The position numbers were made by a program, and so were the translations under genes. From contig DXEG01000015.1 of assembly GCA_019115125.1 (NCBI GenBank), positions 62,001-126,000 of the forward strand: 64,000 bases of DNA, in the 5' to 3' direction. The notes below the pieces were generated by a model. That model was given only the letters and a program-made list of their open reading frames with translations, did not search any database and was not told the origin of the DNA. This DNA is from Candidatus Blautia faecipullorum. Lineage in GTDB: Bacteria; Bacillota; Clostridia; Lachnospirales; Lachnospiraceae. Each line of letters begins with the position of its first letter. The first letter of the stretch is position 1. Of the stretch, positions 15,522 to 24,369 are shown piece after piece.

Positions 15522-16971
15522 AAATCAGCTTCTGCTCTATGCGGTCACTGACCGGGCCTGGACAGGAAAACAGAGTCTGACGGAGCAGGTGGAAGCCGCC
15601 CTGAGAGGGGGCGTCACCTGCGTCCAGCTCAGGGAAAAGGAACTGGATGAGGACACATTTTTAAAGGAAGCCCGGGAGATCGCCGTTCTCTGCAGGCGGT
15701 ATCGTGTACCCCTGATCATCAATGACAATCCCTGGATCGCGGCGGCCTGCGGCGCCGACGGCGTCCATGTGGGCCAGGGCGACCTGACAGTCAGGGAGGC
15801 GCGCGCCATCGCCGGTGAGCAGATGATCGTGGGAGTCTCCGCCCACAGCGTGGAGGAAGCTCTGGCCGCACAGCGGGAGGGGGCGGACTATCTGGGCGCC
15901 GGAGCCATGTTCCTAACCTCCACCAAGTCCGACGCCTCCCCCCTGTCGAAGGACACCCTGAGGGCAATCTGCCAATCGGTATCGATCCCTGTCGTCGCCA
16001 TCGGGGGTATTCAAAAAAATAATATCCGCTCCCTGGCAGGCTGCAAAGCCGCGGGGGTTGCCCTGGTCAGCGCCATCTTCGGCGCGGAGGATATCGAGAC
16101 CGCCTGCCGGGAGCTGGCCATTCTGGCCAGGCAGATGCGGGATGAGGAGACAGGGATGAAGACAGCCCTCTCCATCGCCGGAAGCGACTGCAGCGGCGGC
16201 GCGGGCATCCAGGCGGATTTAAAAACCATGATGGCAAACGGCGTCTACGGAATGAGCGCCGTCACTGCCCTCACCGCCCAGAATACCCTGGGCGTATCCC
16301 GGATCGAGGCAGTCTCCCCCTCCTTGCTGGCCAGCCAACTGGACGCTGTTTTCACCGATATTCGCCCTGACGGGGTAAAGATTGGCATGATCCCCTCCCG
16401 GGAGCTGATGGAGACCGCCGCCAGGCGTCTGCTCTTCTACCGGGCTGAACATATTGTCATTGATCCGGTGATGGCCGCCACCGCCGGCTCCAGCCTGATG
16501 GACGCGGGGGCTTTGGAAACGCTGAAGGAGAGTCTGCTTCCCCTTGCCCAGGTCATCACCCCCAATATCCCGGAGGCAGAAGTTCTCTCAGACAGCCGGA
16601 TCGAGAGCAGGGAGGATATGCTCCGGGCAGCCGCTCTCCTCTCACGCCGATACGGCTGCGCCGTTCTGCTGAAGGGCGGTCATGCAGACTTTCCGGGACA
16701 AAAGGACAGCGGTCAAACCTGCGATGACCTGCTGTTTTCTGAGGAAACACCCCAGTGGTTTTTGGCCAGACGGCTTTCCAATCCCAACACTCACGGCACC
16801 GGATGCACGCTCTCCAGCGCCATCACCGCCAACCTGGCAAAGGGACTTGACCTTGCCGAAGCCGTAAGAGGCGCCAAGGAGTATCTCTCCGGAGCCATCG
16901 AAGCCGGGTTGGATCTGGGCCATGGCAGAGGACCGCTGAACCACGGCTACAGTCTAAGGACGGAGCACTAA
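15508..16971 (+). CDS. thiED: Bifunctional thiamine-phosphate synthase / HMP(-P) kinase (ThiE-ThiD fusion)
   Basis: A 487-residue fusion. Residues 1-210 are ThiE, joining HMP-PP and thiazole phosphate: '[18 protein letters not shown]', '[26 protein letters not shown]', '[14 protein letters not shown]' and 'PVVAIGGI'. Residues 217-487 are ThiD, phosphorylating hydroxymethylpyrimidine twice: '[21 protein letters not shown]', '[13 protein letters not shown]' and '[13 protein letters not shown]'. The linker is only a few residues, and an internal Met217 begins the ThiD half without a clear ribosome site, so a true fusion is likely. It supplies both the last precursor kinase and the coupling enzyme from one polypeptide. 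Confidence 0.95.
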   Translation: MKFDKNQLLLYAVTDRAWTGKQSLTEQVEAALRGGVTCVQLREKELDEDTFLKEAREIAVLCRRYRVPLIINDNPWIAAACGADGVHVGQGDLTVREARAIAGEQMIVGVSAHSVEEALAAQREGADYLGAGAMFLTSTKSDASPLSKDTLRAICQSVSIPVVAIGGIQKNNIRSLAGCKAAGVALVSAIFGAEDIETACRELAILARQMRDEETGMKTALSIAGSDCSGGAGIQADLKTMMANGVYGMSAVTALTAQNTLGVSRIEAVSPSLLASQLDAVFTDIRPDGVKIGMIPSRELMETAARRLLFYRAEHIVIDPVMAATAGSSLMDAGALETLKESLLPLAQVITPNIPEAEVLSDSRIESREDMLRAAALLSRRYGCAVLLKGGHADFPGQKDSGQTCDDLLFSEETPQWFLARRLSNPNTHGTGCTLSSAITANLAKGLDLAEAVRGAKEYLSGAIEAGLDLGHGRGPLNHGYSLRTEH

Positions 16972-17066
16972 ACTCAAAGGAGACTGGCACTTATTTTAAC
17001 TTTCGCTGCGCAAATTGTAAATTGACGCTGCAGCCCCATCAATTTAAGAAAGGATACATAAATATC

Positions 17067-18371
17067 ATGAGAGATTACACGACACAGATGGATGCCGCCA
17101 AACGCGGCATCATCACTCCAGAAATGAAGACTGTTGCAGAAAAGGAATACCGCAGCGAGGAGGAAATCCGGGATCTGGTGGCAAAAGGTCAGGCAGTAAT
17201 CTGTGCTAACCGGCTCCATGCCTGCCTGGATCCGAACGGCGTAGGTTCTATGCTGCGCACAAAGATCAATGTGAACCTGGGCGTCTCCCGGGACTGCAGG
17301 GATTATGACGTGGAGATGGAAAAGGTGATGGCGGCGGTGAACATGGGGGCGGAGGCCATCATGGATCTGTCCTCCCACGGAAATACCCAGCCCTTCCGTC
17401 AGAAGCTGGTACGGGAATGCCCCGCCATGATCGGCACGGTTCCGGTTTACGACAGCGTGATCCACTATCAGCGGGATCTGGCCACCCTCACCGCCAGAGA
17501 TTTTATTGAGGTGATCCGCCTTCACGCCCAGGACGGGGTGGATTTTGTGACCCTCCACTGCGGAATCACCCGCAAGACCATCCAACAGATCAAACAGCAT
17601 AAGCGGAAAATGAATATTGTATCCCGCGGAGGTTCCCTGGTGTTTGCCTGGATGAGCATGACCGGGGAGGAGAATCCTTTCTATGAATATTATGATGAGA
17701 TCCTGGAAATCTGCCGGGAATATGATGTGACCATTTCTCTGGGAGACGCCTGCCGCCCGGGCTGTCTGGCGGACGCCAGCGATGTGTGCCAGATTGAAGA
17801 GCTGGTCCGCCTGGGCGAGCTGACAAAGCGGGCCTGGGAAAAGGATGTACAGGTGATGGTGGAGGGCCCCGGCCACATGCCTCTGGATCAGATCGCCGCC
17901 AACATGAAGCTGCAGCAGACCATCTGTCTGGGCGCTCCTTTCTATGTTCTGGGACCTATTGTCACCGACATCGCTCCCGGGTATGATCATATCACCTCCG
18001 CCATCGGAGGCGCCATCGCCGCTTCTGCAGGCGCGGCTTTTCTCTGCTACGTTACCCCCGCGGAGCACTTGGCTCTGCCAAACGTGAAGGATGTGAAGCA
18101 GGGAATCATCGCCTCAAAGATTGCCGCACATGCCGCGGATATCGCCAAGAAGATCCCCCATGCCAGAGATCTTGACGATGAGATGGCAGACGCCAGACGC
18201 GCCTTCGACTGGGAAAAACAGTGGGCCTGCTCCCTGGACCCGGAGACCGCAAAGCGAATCCGGAACGAGAGCAAACCGGAACACGAGGACAGCTGCTCTA
18301 TGTGCGGCAAGTTCTGCGCTGTACGGAGCATGAACAAAGCGCTGAGCGGCGAGTATATTGATATTCTCTAG
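17067..18371 (+). CDS. thiC: Phosphomethylpyrimidine synthase ThiC
   Basis: Radical-SAM enzyme converting aminoimidazole ribotide to HMP-phosphate, 434 residues. The core matches short anaerobic ThiC: '[19 protein letters not shown]', '[14 protein letters not shown]', '[14 protein letters not shown]', '[11 protein letters not shown]', '[16 protein letters not shown]' and '[13 protein letters not shown]'. The C-terminal cluster-binding cysteines are Cys410, Cys413 and Cys417 in '[10 protein letters not shown]', i.e. CX2CX3C rather than the textbook CX2CX4C. The start at 17067 is used; an in-frame ATG 45 bases upstream lacks a site. It is 95 bases after thiED, so it is the last operon gene. No ThiG/ThiH are in the window. 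Confidence 0.96.
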   Translation: MRDYTTQMDAAKRGIITPEMKTVAEKEYRSEEEIRDLVAKGQAVICANRLHACLDPNGVGSMLRTKINVNLGVSRDCRDYDVEMEKVMAAVNMGAEAIMDLSSHGNTQPFRQKLVRECPAMIGTVPVYDSVIHYQRDLATLTARDFIEVIRLHAQDGVDFVTLHCGITRKTIQQIKQHKRKMNIVSRGGSLVFAWMSMTGEENPFYEYYDEILEICREYDVTISLGDACRPGCLADASDVCQIEELVRLGELTKRAWEKDVQVMVEGPGHMPLDQIAANMKLQQTICLGAPFYVLGPIVTDIAPGYDHITSAIGGAIAASAGAAFLCYVTPAEHLALPNVKDVKQGIIASKIAAHAADIAKKIPHARDLDDEMADARRAFDWEKQWACSLDPETAKRIRNESKPEHEDSCSMCGKFCAVRSMNKALSGEYIDIL

Positions 18372-18562
18372 CCCGGAAAAAAAGGCGGAACACCCGGTCT
18401 TTCTGCTGCACACGCCGTCTTTTTCTGAACACAGATATTCCCAAAAAACCGCCGCCATAGTATAATAAGCTCATATGATAGGAATTTTTTCATCGGCCGC
18501 GGTTCCTGAATGAGAATCCTGCGGTACTCCTGTACCAGAAAATATCGGAGGGGCGGATATAT

Positions 18563-19768
18563 ATGAATACAGCGTGGGAAAGCCGCCGGAGGCGGGTATT
18601 TGATATTATCGATATTGGGTCGGACAACGACGCGCTCAGCAGAGGCTACGACTTCTTTAATGTATTCAGTATCCTTCTGAATCTTGCCGCAAGCACGCTT
18701 TACACCTTTGATTCCATGGAGCTGAAATACGGTGCTCTGCTGCTGACGCTGGAGAGGATCACCGTAGCCCTCTTCGCCATAGATTATGTCCTGAGAGTGT
18801 GGACGGCCAAATACCTCTACCCCGGCCTGTCCCAGCTCCGGGCAGTAAAAAAATATATGCTCTCCTTTACAGGTGTGGTGGATTTTCTGTCCTTCGTCCC
18901 CTATTATCTTCCGTTTTTCTTTCCGTCGGGGGCAGTTGCCTTCCGTATGCTGAGGATCGTGCGTATTTTCCGGCTGTTCCGCATCAACGCCTACTACGAC
19001 TCTCTGAACGTGATCACAGAGGTTATTACCAGCAAAAAGCAGCAGCTTCTTTCCTCTGTATTTATCATTCTTGTTCTGATGCTTTCCTCCAGCCTGTGTA
19101 TGTACAGCCTGGAGAACCAGGCCCAGCCGGAGGTCTTTACCAACGCTTTCTCCGGCATCTGGTGGGCCGCCTCCACCCTGCTCACCGTAGGCTACGGCGA
19201 CATTTACCCGATCACCACCCTGGGAAAAATGTTCGGCATTTTTATCACCTTCTTGGGCGTCGGTATGGTGGCGATCCCTACCGGTATCATTTCCGCGGGA
19301 TTCGTGGATCAGTATTCCCGCATTAAGCGTATGAGCGAATACGGCGAGGAGGAGGATATTCACTTTATCCGTATCCGCCTGTCCGAGGAAGATCCATGGA
19401 CCGATCACACTATCGCCCAGCTAAATCTTCCTGCCAGAGTGATCGTGGCCGTGATCAAGCGGGGACAGAAAATCCTTGTTCCCAGAGGCAATACCGTGCT
19501 GAAAGCGGGAGATGTGATGGTTTTCGGCGCGGAGTCCTTCCAGGACAAGGAGCATATACGTCTGAAGGAAATTTTTCTCAAAAAAAGCAACCCCTGGATC
19601 GGTCTCCGGATCCGGGATCTGGATATTTCCCGACAGTCAATCATCGTTTTGGTGAAGCGCGGCCGGAAAATGCGGATCCCTACCGGAAATATGGTGCTTC
19701 AGGAGGGCGACACCGTGATTCTTTACACCCAGTCCCACCTGGCCCATTCCAGCGATATTGAAATTTAA
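18563..19768 (+). CDS. Voltage-gated-type potassium channel with two TrkA-C domains
   Basis: A 401-residue ion channel. Six transmembrane segments cover about residues 30-245. S4 carries regularly spaced arginines in 'FRMLRIVRIFRLFRI' (127-141), and the selectivity filter is 'TLLTVGYGD' (205-213). The cytoplasmic C-terminus contains two RCK-C/TrkA-C domains (about 275-330 and 345-400): 'RVIVAVIKRGQKILVPRGNTVLKAGD' and 'SIIVLVKRGRKMRIPTGNMVLQEGD'. No Rossmann TrkA-N domain is present. TrkA-C domains often bind cyclic di-AMP or other small ligands, which is a possible mode of control here. An upstream GGAGGGG supports the start. Confidence 0.9.
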   Translation: MNTAWESRRRRVFDIIDIGSDNDALSRGYDFFNVFSILLNLAASTLYTFDSMELKYGALLLTLERITVALFAIDYVLRVWTAKYLYPGLSQLRAVKKYMLSFTGVVDFLSFVPYYLPFFFPSGAVAFRMLRIVRIFRLFRINAYYDSLNVITEVITSKKQQLLSSVFIILVLMLSSSLCMYSLENQAQPEVFTNAFSGIWWAASTLLTVGYGDIYPITTLGKMFGIFITFLGVGMVAIPTGIISAGFVDQYSRIKRMSEYGEEEDIHFIRIRLSEEDPWTDHTIAQLNLPARVIVAVIKRGQKILVPRGNTVLKAGDVMVFGAESFQDKEHIRLKEIFLKKSNPWIGLRIRDLDISRQSIIVLVKRGRKMRIPTGNMVLQEGDTVILYTQSHLAHSSDIEI

Positions 19769-19815
19769 GCGGTCAAGCTGTGTGCATACAGATGTCCGCG
19801 CGCGCAAATTCTCTC

Positions 19816-19845
19816 TTGACGCTTCCCGCGGCCCCATGCTACAAT
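19816..19845 (+). promoter_or_regulatory. Promoter of the MATE gene
   Basis: TTGACG (19816-19821), an 18-base spacer and TACAAT (19840-19845). It predicts a leader of about 130 bases ahead of the MATE start, containing the hairpin at 19894-19925. Confidence 0.65.
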
Positions 19846-19893
19846 CAAGCTGTCCAAAACCAGGTGTGGATTTTTCTGGGTAAGCCATTTTTC

Positions 19894-19929
19894 GCCACAC
19901 GACTGCCATCCGGCAGTTGTGTGGCTTTT
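19894..19929 (+). terminator. Leader terminator, likely attenuator, ahead of MATE gene
   Basis: Arms GCCACACGACTGCC and GGCAGTTGTGTGGC form a 14-bp stem (one G-T) with an ATCC loop, followed by TTTTCTTTT. The sequence GTGTGG at 19864-19869 is a copy of part of the 3' arm and could instead pair with CCACAC (19895-19900), giving a mutually exclusive antiterminator. Confidence 0.75.
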
Positions 19930-19981
19930 CTTTTGCCAGCAAAGGCATCCGCAGACAACCGAAGGGAGGAAGCAAGAATTT

Positions 19982-21316
19982 ATGAATGAAACCTTTATGA
20001 AAGAAAAGCCTGTATTTCCACTGATTGTATCCATGGCGCTTCCCATGGTGATATCCATGCTCGTCAATTCTCTATACAATATTGTGGACAGTTTTTTCGT
20101 GGCGCAGATCAGCGAGGAGGCCATGACTGCCCTCTCTCTGATCTATCCTGTACAGAATTTTATCAACGCGGCGGCTATCGGGTTCGGTATCGGGATCAAC
20201 GCTCTGATCGCCATTTACCTGGGAGCCGGAAACAATGAGGCGGCTGACGCCGCGGCCACCAGGGGAACGGTACTGACGATTATCCACGGTCTTCTGCTGA
20301 CGGCAGTCTGCATCGGCGTCATGCCGCGTTTTCTCCGGCTTTTTACCTCGGATCAGGCTGTGGCGGAGCTGGGTATACGCTATTCAAATATCGCTTTTTC
20401 TTTTTCCGTGATTATTGCCCTGGATCTGTCCTTTGAGAAGATTTTTCAGGCTCTCGGCAAAATGAAGGTCACTATGATCGCCCTGATGTGCGGCTGTCTC
20501 ACCAACATTATCCTGGATCCGGTGCTGATCTTCGGACTTGGCCCTTTTCCCCGGATGGGCATCGACGGGGCCGCCCTTGCCACCGGACTCGGCCAGGTGG
20601 TGAATCTTATTATTTATCTTGCCGTTTACAGATTCCGGCCTGTTCATGTACGGATCAGAAAACGTTACCTGAAGCCGGACAGAAGCATCGACCTGCGGCT
20701 GTATTCCATCGGAATCCCATCGGCCCTGAATCTGGCTCTTCCGTCCCTTCTGATCTCCGTGCTGAACAGCCTTCTGGCCGCGTATTCCCAGAGCTATGTG
20801 GTGATACTGGGAATTTATTATAAGCTTCAGACCTTCCTTTATCTTCCCGCCAGCGGGATCGTACAGGGAATGCGCCCGGTCATCGGCTACAACTACGGCG
20901 CGAAAGAATATACGCGGGTTCGTAAGGTGTACCTCATCACTCTGGCTATGAGCAGCGTGATCATGATTGCCGGGACAGTGATCTGTCTCGCGGTTCCCGG
21001 ACAGCTTATGGCGCTTTTTACCTCCAACCCGGAAACCATACAGGCCGGAAAAACGGCCCTGCGCGTCATAAGCGCCGGATTTCTCGTATCCGCGGTCTCC
21101 GTGACCTCCTCCGGGGCTCTGGAAGGACTGGGAAGGGGAACCTCCTCCCTGGTGATCTCCCTGTGCCGTTATGTGCTGATCATACTTCCGGCCGCCTTTC
21201 TTTTGAGCCGTATTTTCGGCGCCGCCGGAGTATGGCACGCCTTCTGGATCGCGGAGGCCGTCACCGCTGCCGTGGCTTTTCTGATCAGCAGGCGGAAGGT
21301 GTATCTCTGTCCCTGA
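19982..21316 (+). CDS. MATE family efflux transporter
   Basis: A 444-residue, twelve-helix Na+/H+-drug antiporter of the MatE family. It opens 'FPLIVSMALPMVISMLVNSLYNIVDSFFVAQISEEAMTALSLIYPVQN', which is the standard helix 1-2 region, and repeats that motif in degenerate form after residue 230. The start at 19982 is chosen because GGGAGGA lies about 14 bases upstream, and upstream codons would run into the leader hairpin. It is transcribed from its own promoter through a terminator-containing leader. The substrate is unknown; cationic drugs or metabolites are typical. Confidence 0.92.
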   Translation: MNETFMKEKPVFPLIVSMALPMVISMLVNSLYNIVDSFFVAQISEEAMTALSLIYPVQNFINAAAIGFGIGINALIAIYLGAGNNEAADAAATRGTVLTIIHGLLLTAVCIGVMPRFLRLFTSDQAVAELGIRYSNIAFSFSVIIALDLSFEKIFQALGKMKVTMIALMCGCLTNIILDPVLIFGLGPFPRMGIDGAALATGLGQVVNLIIYLAVYRFRPVHVRIRKRYLKPDRSIDLRLYSIGIPSALNLALPSLLISVLNSLLAAYSQSYVVILGIYYKLQTFLYLPASGIVQGMRPVIGYNYGAKEYTRVRKVYLITLAMSSVIMIAGTVICLAVPGQLMALFTSNPETIQAGKTALRVISAGFLVSAVSVTSSGALEGLGRGTSSLVISLCRYVLIILPAAFLLSRIFGAAGVWHAFWIAEAVTAAVAFLISRRKVYLCP

Positions 21317-21381
21317 TCATCGTCCGGGAGCGGTATACAGCAGGAGCCGGAGCGCCGGGAATACCGGGGCGGCTTTGCACC

Positions 21382-21410
21382 TTGTGTTCTCCAGGCAGAT
21401 GAAATATAAT
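21382..21410 (+). promoter_or_regulatory. Promoter of the LytTR two-component genes
   Basis: TTGTGT (21382-21387), a 17-base spacer and TATAAT (21405-21410), about 100 bases ahead of the response-regulator start. Confidence 0.6.
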
Positions 21411-21507
21411 AATAGAGATCGCCCGAGGCATGAAGATTTGCCGCCGGGGCTGTAATGACCGGTAATGGACTTCACCGGCAGAGGACATAAAGAAAGCAGG
21501 TAAACCA

Positions 21508-22218
21508 GTGCTGCATATAGCGATTTGTGACGACGAAAAGAACTTTGTTCAGTATTTGACTGACCTTATAAAACAATACGGCAGGGAAACGGGCCGCGAC
21601 ATAAAAATCACCGCCTATTACGACGGCATGGAGCTGATTGAGAAGTACGACACGACTATCGACCTGATTTTCCTTGATATTCAGATGCGGATCGTAAACG
21701 GGCTTCATGCTGCCGGGCGTATCCGGCAGATGGATGAACGGGTGGGAATTATTTTCCTGACTACTCTCGCGCAGTACGGTCTTGAGGGATATAAATATCA
21801 GGCGGCCAATTATATTATCAAGCCCTTAAAGTATGTCCGGCTGAAATCGGAGCTGGATAAATTCATAGAGCGCAGCCGGAAAGAAGAAAATCCCTCTCTG
21901 GTAATTGCCAACGACACGGGAAAATACAAGGTTCCCCTGAAATCTATCCGCTACATTGAAACATATAACAGGAATTTGATGTTCCACACCGAACAGGAGA
22001 ATATCATCTGCTACAAGAGCATGAAAGAAGTGGAACGGGAGCTTTGCGGCACAGGCTTTGTACGCTGCCATACCAGCTACATTGTCAACCTGTTCTATGT
22101 GAAAGGCGTTAAGAAGCTGGATATTGAGCTGATTACAGGCGAGGTCATTCCCATCAGCCAGCCGAAACGGAAAGACTTTATGGAACGGCTGACGGAATAT
22201 TGGGGGGATTTCCTATGA
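21508..22218 (+). CDS. LytTR-family response regulator (AgrA/ComE type)
   Basis: A 236-residue regulator. Residues 1-120 form a receiver domain with acidic pocket 'CDDEKNF' and phospho-acceptor Asp57 in 'LIFLDIQM'; the conserved Lys is in 'IIKPLKY'. Residues about 130-235 form the LytTR DNA-binding domain ('GTGFVRCHTSYIVNLFYVKGVKKLDIELITGEVIPISQPKRKDF'). Its last codons overlap the sensor kinase gene by four bases. The pair lies directly upstream of an ABC transporter that it probably controls. Confidence 0.92.
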   Translation: MLHIAICDDEKNFVQYLTDLIKQYGRETGRDIKITAYYDGMELIEKYDTTIDLIFLDIQMRIVNGLHAAGRIRQMDERVGIIFLTTLAQYGLEGYKYQAANYIIKPLKYVRLKSELDKFIERSRKEENPSLVIANDTGKYKVPLKSIRYIETYNRNLMFHTEQENIICYKSMKEVERELCGTGFVRCHTSYIVNLFYVKGVKKLDIELITGEVIPISQPKRKDFMERLTEYWGDFL

Positions 22219-23498
22219 CACGTTTTTTGGGAATTCTCTCTTTTATGCTGGCATGGGGATATACGGCTGTTTTCTTCCTTATTTTGAAGGCTTTTCTTCC
22301 TCTCCGCAAAAATGTGGCGCTGAAGGTGACAGCGTTTCTGATCTGCGGCTATTTGGCCGATTCCATTATTTATTCCAATGACGCCGGAAGTCTGTTCGGT
22401 ACGATGTTTCTGTTTTTTCTATATGTTCTGCTGTTTTATCGCGGAACCTTTATGGAGAAATTATCGGTCATGCTTGTTTTCTATCCGGCGCTTATCGCCA
22501 TCAACTATTTGATGCTTGATACAGGAGGCAGGCTGTTTCAAATCGTAACCCAGGCAAGCTATGAGGAGGCTCTGCGCTCTCCGGCACTAATGCTCATCAG
22601 CTCAGCCATTCACACGGCGTCGCTTTTGCTGCGCCTGTTGTTCTGGATTGGAGCGTGGCTGATTTTGCGCAGATTTTTGGCAAAGATCCCCTCCCATCTT
22701 AACATAAAGACATGGCTTATCATTGATATGCTGATACTTGCCTCCTTCGTGGCAATCTTTACGATTATTTATTTTATGCCGGAAGATACAACCATCGTAT
22801 ATCCCATCTGCGGGGCCGCTATCTTTTCCAGTTTTGGGTGTATGTATCTTGCAGCCTATATCTACGATTCCATGCAGACGGCATACCGGGTACAGCAAAT
22901 GGAAACGCAGCGGGATTACTACAAGGAGCGCATCACAGAAGAAGAACGGGTCCGCTCCATCTACCATGACCTGAAAAACCATCTGCTTGTGATGGAAAGC
23001 AGGCAGAATACGGAAGAAACCCGCCAAATGGCCCAAACGCTGCGTTCCCAGATTGAGGACTATGAGGACTATGTACATACAGGAAACGACTTCCTTGACA
23101 TCATTCTGAAAGATAAAGCGGCGAAGGCCCGTGAAAAACAGATTGATTTTTCTGCGATGGTTGATTTTAACGGTATTGATTTTATCGAGCCATTGGACAT
23201 CAGCACGATTTTCGGCAATGCCATTGACAATGCGATAGAAGCCAGTGAAAAGCTGCCGGAAGAAAGACGGCTTGTGACTGTCAGGGCCGAGCGTGTCCGG
23301 GATATGCTGCTGATTGCCGTGGAAAATAATATCCTGCCGGGAACGCAGGCAGCCAAAGGTACCACAAAAAAAGACCGCTTTGTGCATGGCTTTGGTATTC
23401 CCAATATCAGAAAAGCCGCAGAAAAATACGGCGGCCAGTGCAGCTTCCAACAGGAAGAAAGAACCTACCGGCTGAAAATTTTAATCCCCATTCTTTAA
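22215..23498 (+). CDS. AgrC-like sensor histidine kinase (GHKL ATPase)
   Basis: A 427-residue membrane kinase. Six or so hydrophobic segments fill residues 5-225. A DHp-like helix follows with His251 in 'IYHDLKNHLLVMES', and then the GHKL ATPase with N-box 'STIFGNAIDNAIEAS' and 'GFGIPNIRKAAEKYGG' as the G-box region. This layout is that of AgrC/ComD-type peptide sensors rather than HisKA kinases. ATG at 22215 is preferred to a TTG 15 bases earlier because it forms the ATGA overlap with the regulator gene. No pheromone precursor gene is seen nearby. Confidence 0.9.
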   Translation: MTRFLGILSFMLAWGYTAVFFLILKAFLPLRKNVALKVTAFLICGYLADSIIYSNDAGSLFGTMFLFFLYVLLFYRGTFMEKLSVMLVFYPALIAINYLMLDTGGRLFQIVTQASYEEALRSPALMLISSAIHTASLLLRLLFWIGAWLILRRFLAKIPSHLNIKTWLIIDMLILASFVAIFTIIYFMPEDTTIVYPICGAAIFSSFGCMYLAAYIYDSMQTAYRVQQMETQRDYYKERITEEERVRSIYHDLKNHLLVMESRQNTEETRQMAQTLRSQIEDYEDYVHTGNDFLDIILKDKAAKAREKQIDFSAMVDFNGIDFIEPLDISTIFGNAIDNAIEASEKLPEERRLVTVRAERVRDMLLIAVENNILPGTQAAKGTTKKDRFVHGFGIPNIRKAAEKYGGQCSFQQEERTYRLKILIPIL

Positions 23499-23510
23499 TG
23501 GATTAGGAAC

Positions 23511-23576
23511 CTGATTGTCCTCTCGGACAATCAGTATCGAAAATCCCCGCCCTCTCGGGCCGGGATTTTCTTTTTT
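23511..23576 (+). terminator. Twin hairpins ending the two-component operon
   Basis: A perfect 10-bp hairpin CTGATTGTCC-TCTC-GGACAATCAG (23511-23534) is followed by a second, GAAAATCCC...GGGATTTTC with the same TCTC loop (23539-23570), and a T-run. The second is a good intrinsic terminator; the first is unusual. Confidence 0.85.
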
Positions 23577-23624
23577 GCGCAGGCTTAGTTTTTTCATCGT
23601 GGATATTAGATTACGCATTTTCTA

Positions 23625-23652
23625 TTGTGCCTTTCTTTCGCCCGGATATAAT
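23625..23652 (+). promoter_or_regulatory. Promoter of the FtsX-type ABC operon
   Basis: TATAAT (23647-23652) with TTGTGC 16 bases upstream (23625-23630). The weak -35 box suits activation by the LytTR regulator encoded upstream. No clear LytTR direct repeat could be fixed by eye. Confidence 0.5.
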
Positions 23653-23691
23653 GGAGAAAAAACACAAAAAAGCAAAGAGAGGTCATAGAAC

Positions 23692-24357
23692 ATGAGCATT
23701 TTATGCACCAGACAACTGACAAAACAGTACGGCAGCGCGCCGAACATTGTGAAGGCCCTGGACTGTGTGAACCTTTCCATTGAACCAGGAGAATTTGTAG
23801 CCATCATCGGTACATCCGGCAGCGGCAAGTCAACCCTGCTGAATATGCTGGGCGGTTTAGACCGGCCTACTTCCGGCACAGTCAAGGTAGATAACTACGA
23901 ACTGGGTAAGCTGAAAGACGAGGACTTGACCGTGTTCCGCCGCCAGCGGATTGGTTTTATCTTCCAGAACTATAATCTGGTTCCCATCCTGAACGTGTAT
24001 GAAAACATTGTCATGCCCATCCAGCTTGACGGGAAAAAGCCGGATAAGAAATTCATCAAAGAGATTGTGGCGCTGCTGGGACTGGAAAAGAAGCTATACA
24101 ATATGCCTAACACTCTTTCCGGCGGCCAGCAGCAGCGCGTCGCTATTGCAAGAGCGTTAGCCAGCAAACCGGCCATTATCCTTGCCGACGAGCCCACCGG
24201 CAATCTGGACAGCAGGACCAGCGATGAAGTGATCGAACTTCTGAAAGTCACCAGCCAGAAATTTCACCAGACCATTGTAATGATTACCCACAACCCGGAA
24301 ATTGCAGCACAGGCAGACCGCACCATCCACATTGAAGATGGCCGGATCCAGGAGTAA
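23692..24357 (+). CDS. ABC transporter ATPase (MacB/LolD/BceA-like)
   Basis: A 221-residue ATPase of the MacB/LolD/BceA group. Walker A '[16 protein letters not shown]', Q-loop '[17 protein letters not shown]', signature '[15 protein letters not shown]' and Walker B '[12 protein letters not shown]' are all intact. These ATPases partner FtsX-type permeases, one of which starts 12 bases downstream. AGAGAGG lies 8 bases before the ATG. With the sensor and regulator upstream, it resembles peptide-antibiotic resistance or peptide-export modules. Confidence 0.93.
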   Translation: MSILCTRQLTKQYGSAPNIVKALDCVNLSIEPGEFVAIIGTSGSGKSTLLNMLGGLDRPTSGTVKVDNYELGKLKDEDLTVFRRQRIGFIFQNYNLVPILNVYENIVMPIQLDGKKPDKKFIKEIVALLGLEKKLYNMPNTLSGGQQQRVAIARALASKPAIILADEPTGNLDSRTSDEVIELLKVTSQKFHQTIVMITHNPEIAAQADRTIHIEDGRIQE

Positions 24358-24369
24358 GGCGGTGATACC

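Noticed and set aside
18365-18430. Terminator directly after thiC
   Set aside because: Only imperfect pairing between AAAAAGGCG and CGCC...TTTTT is possible across a 30-base loop; too weak to call.
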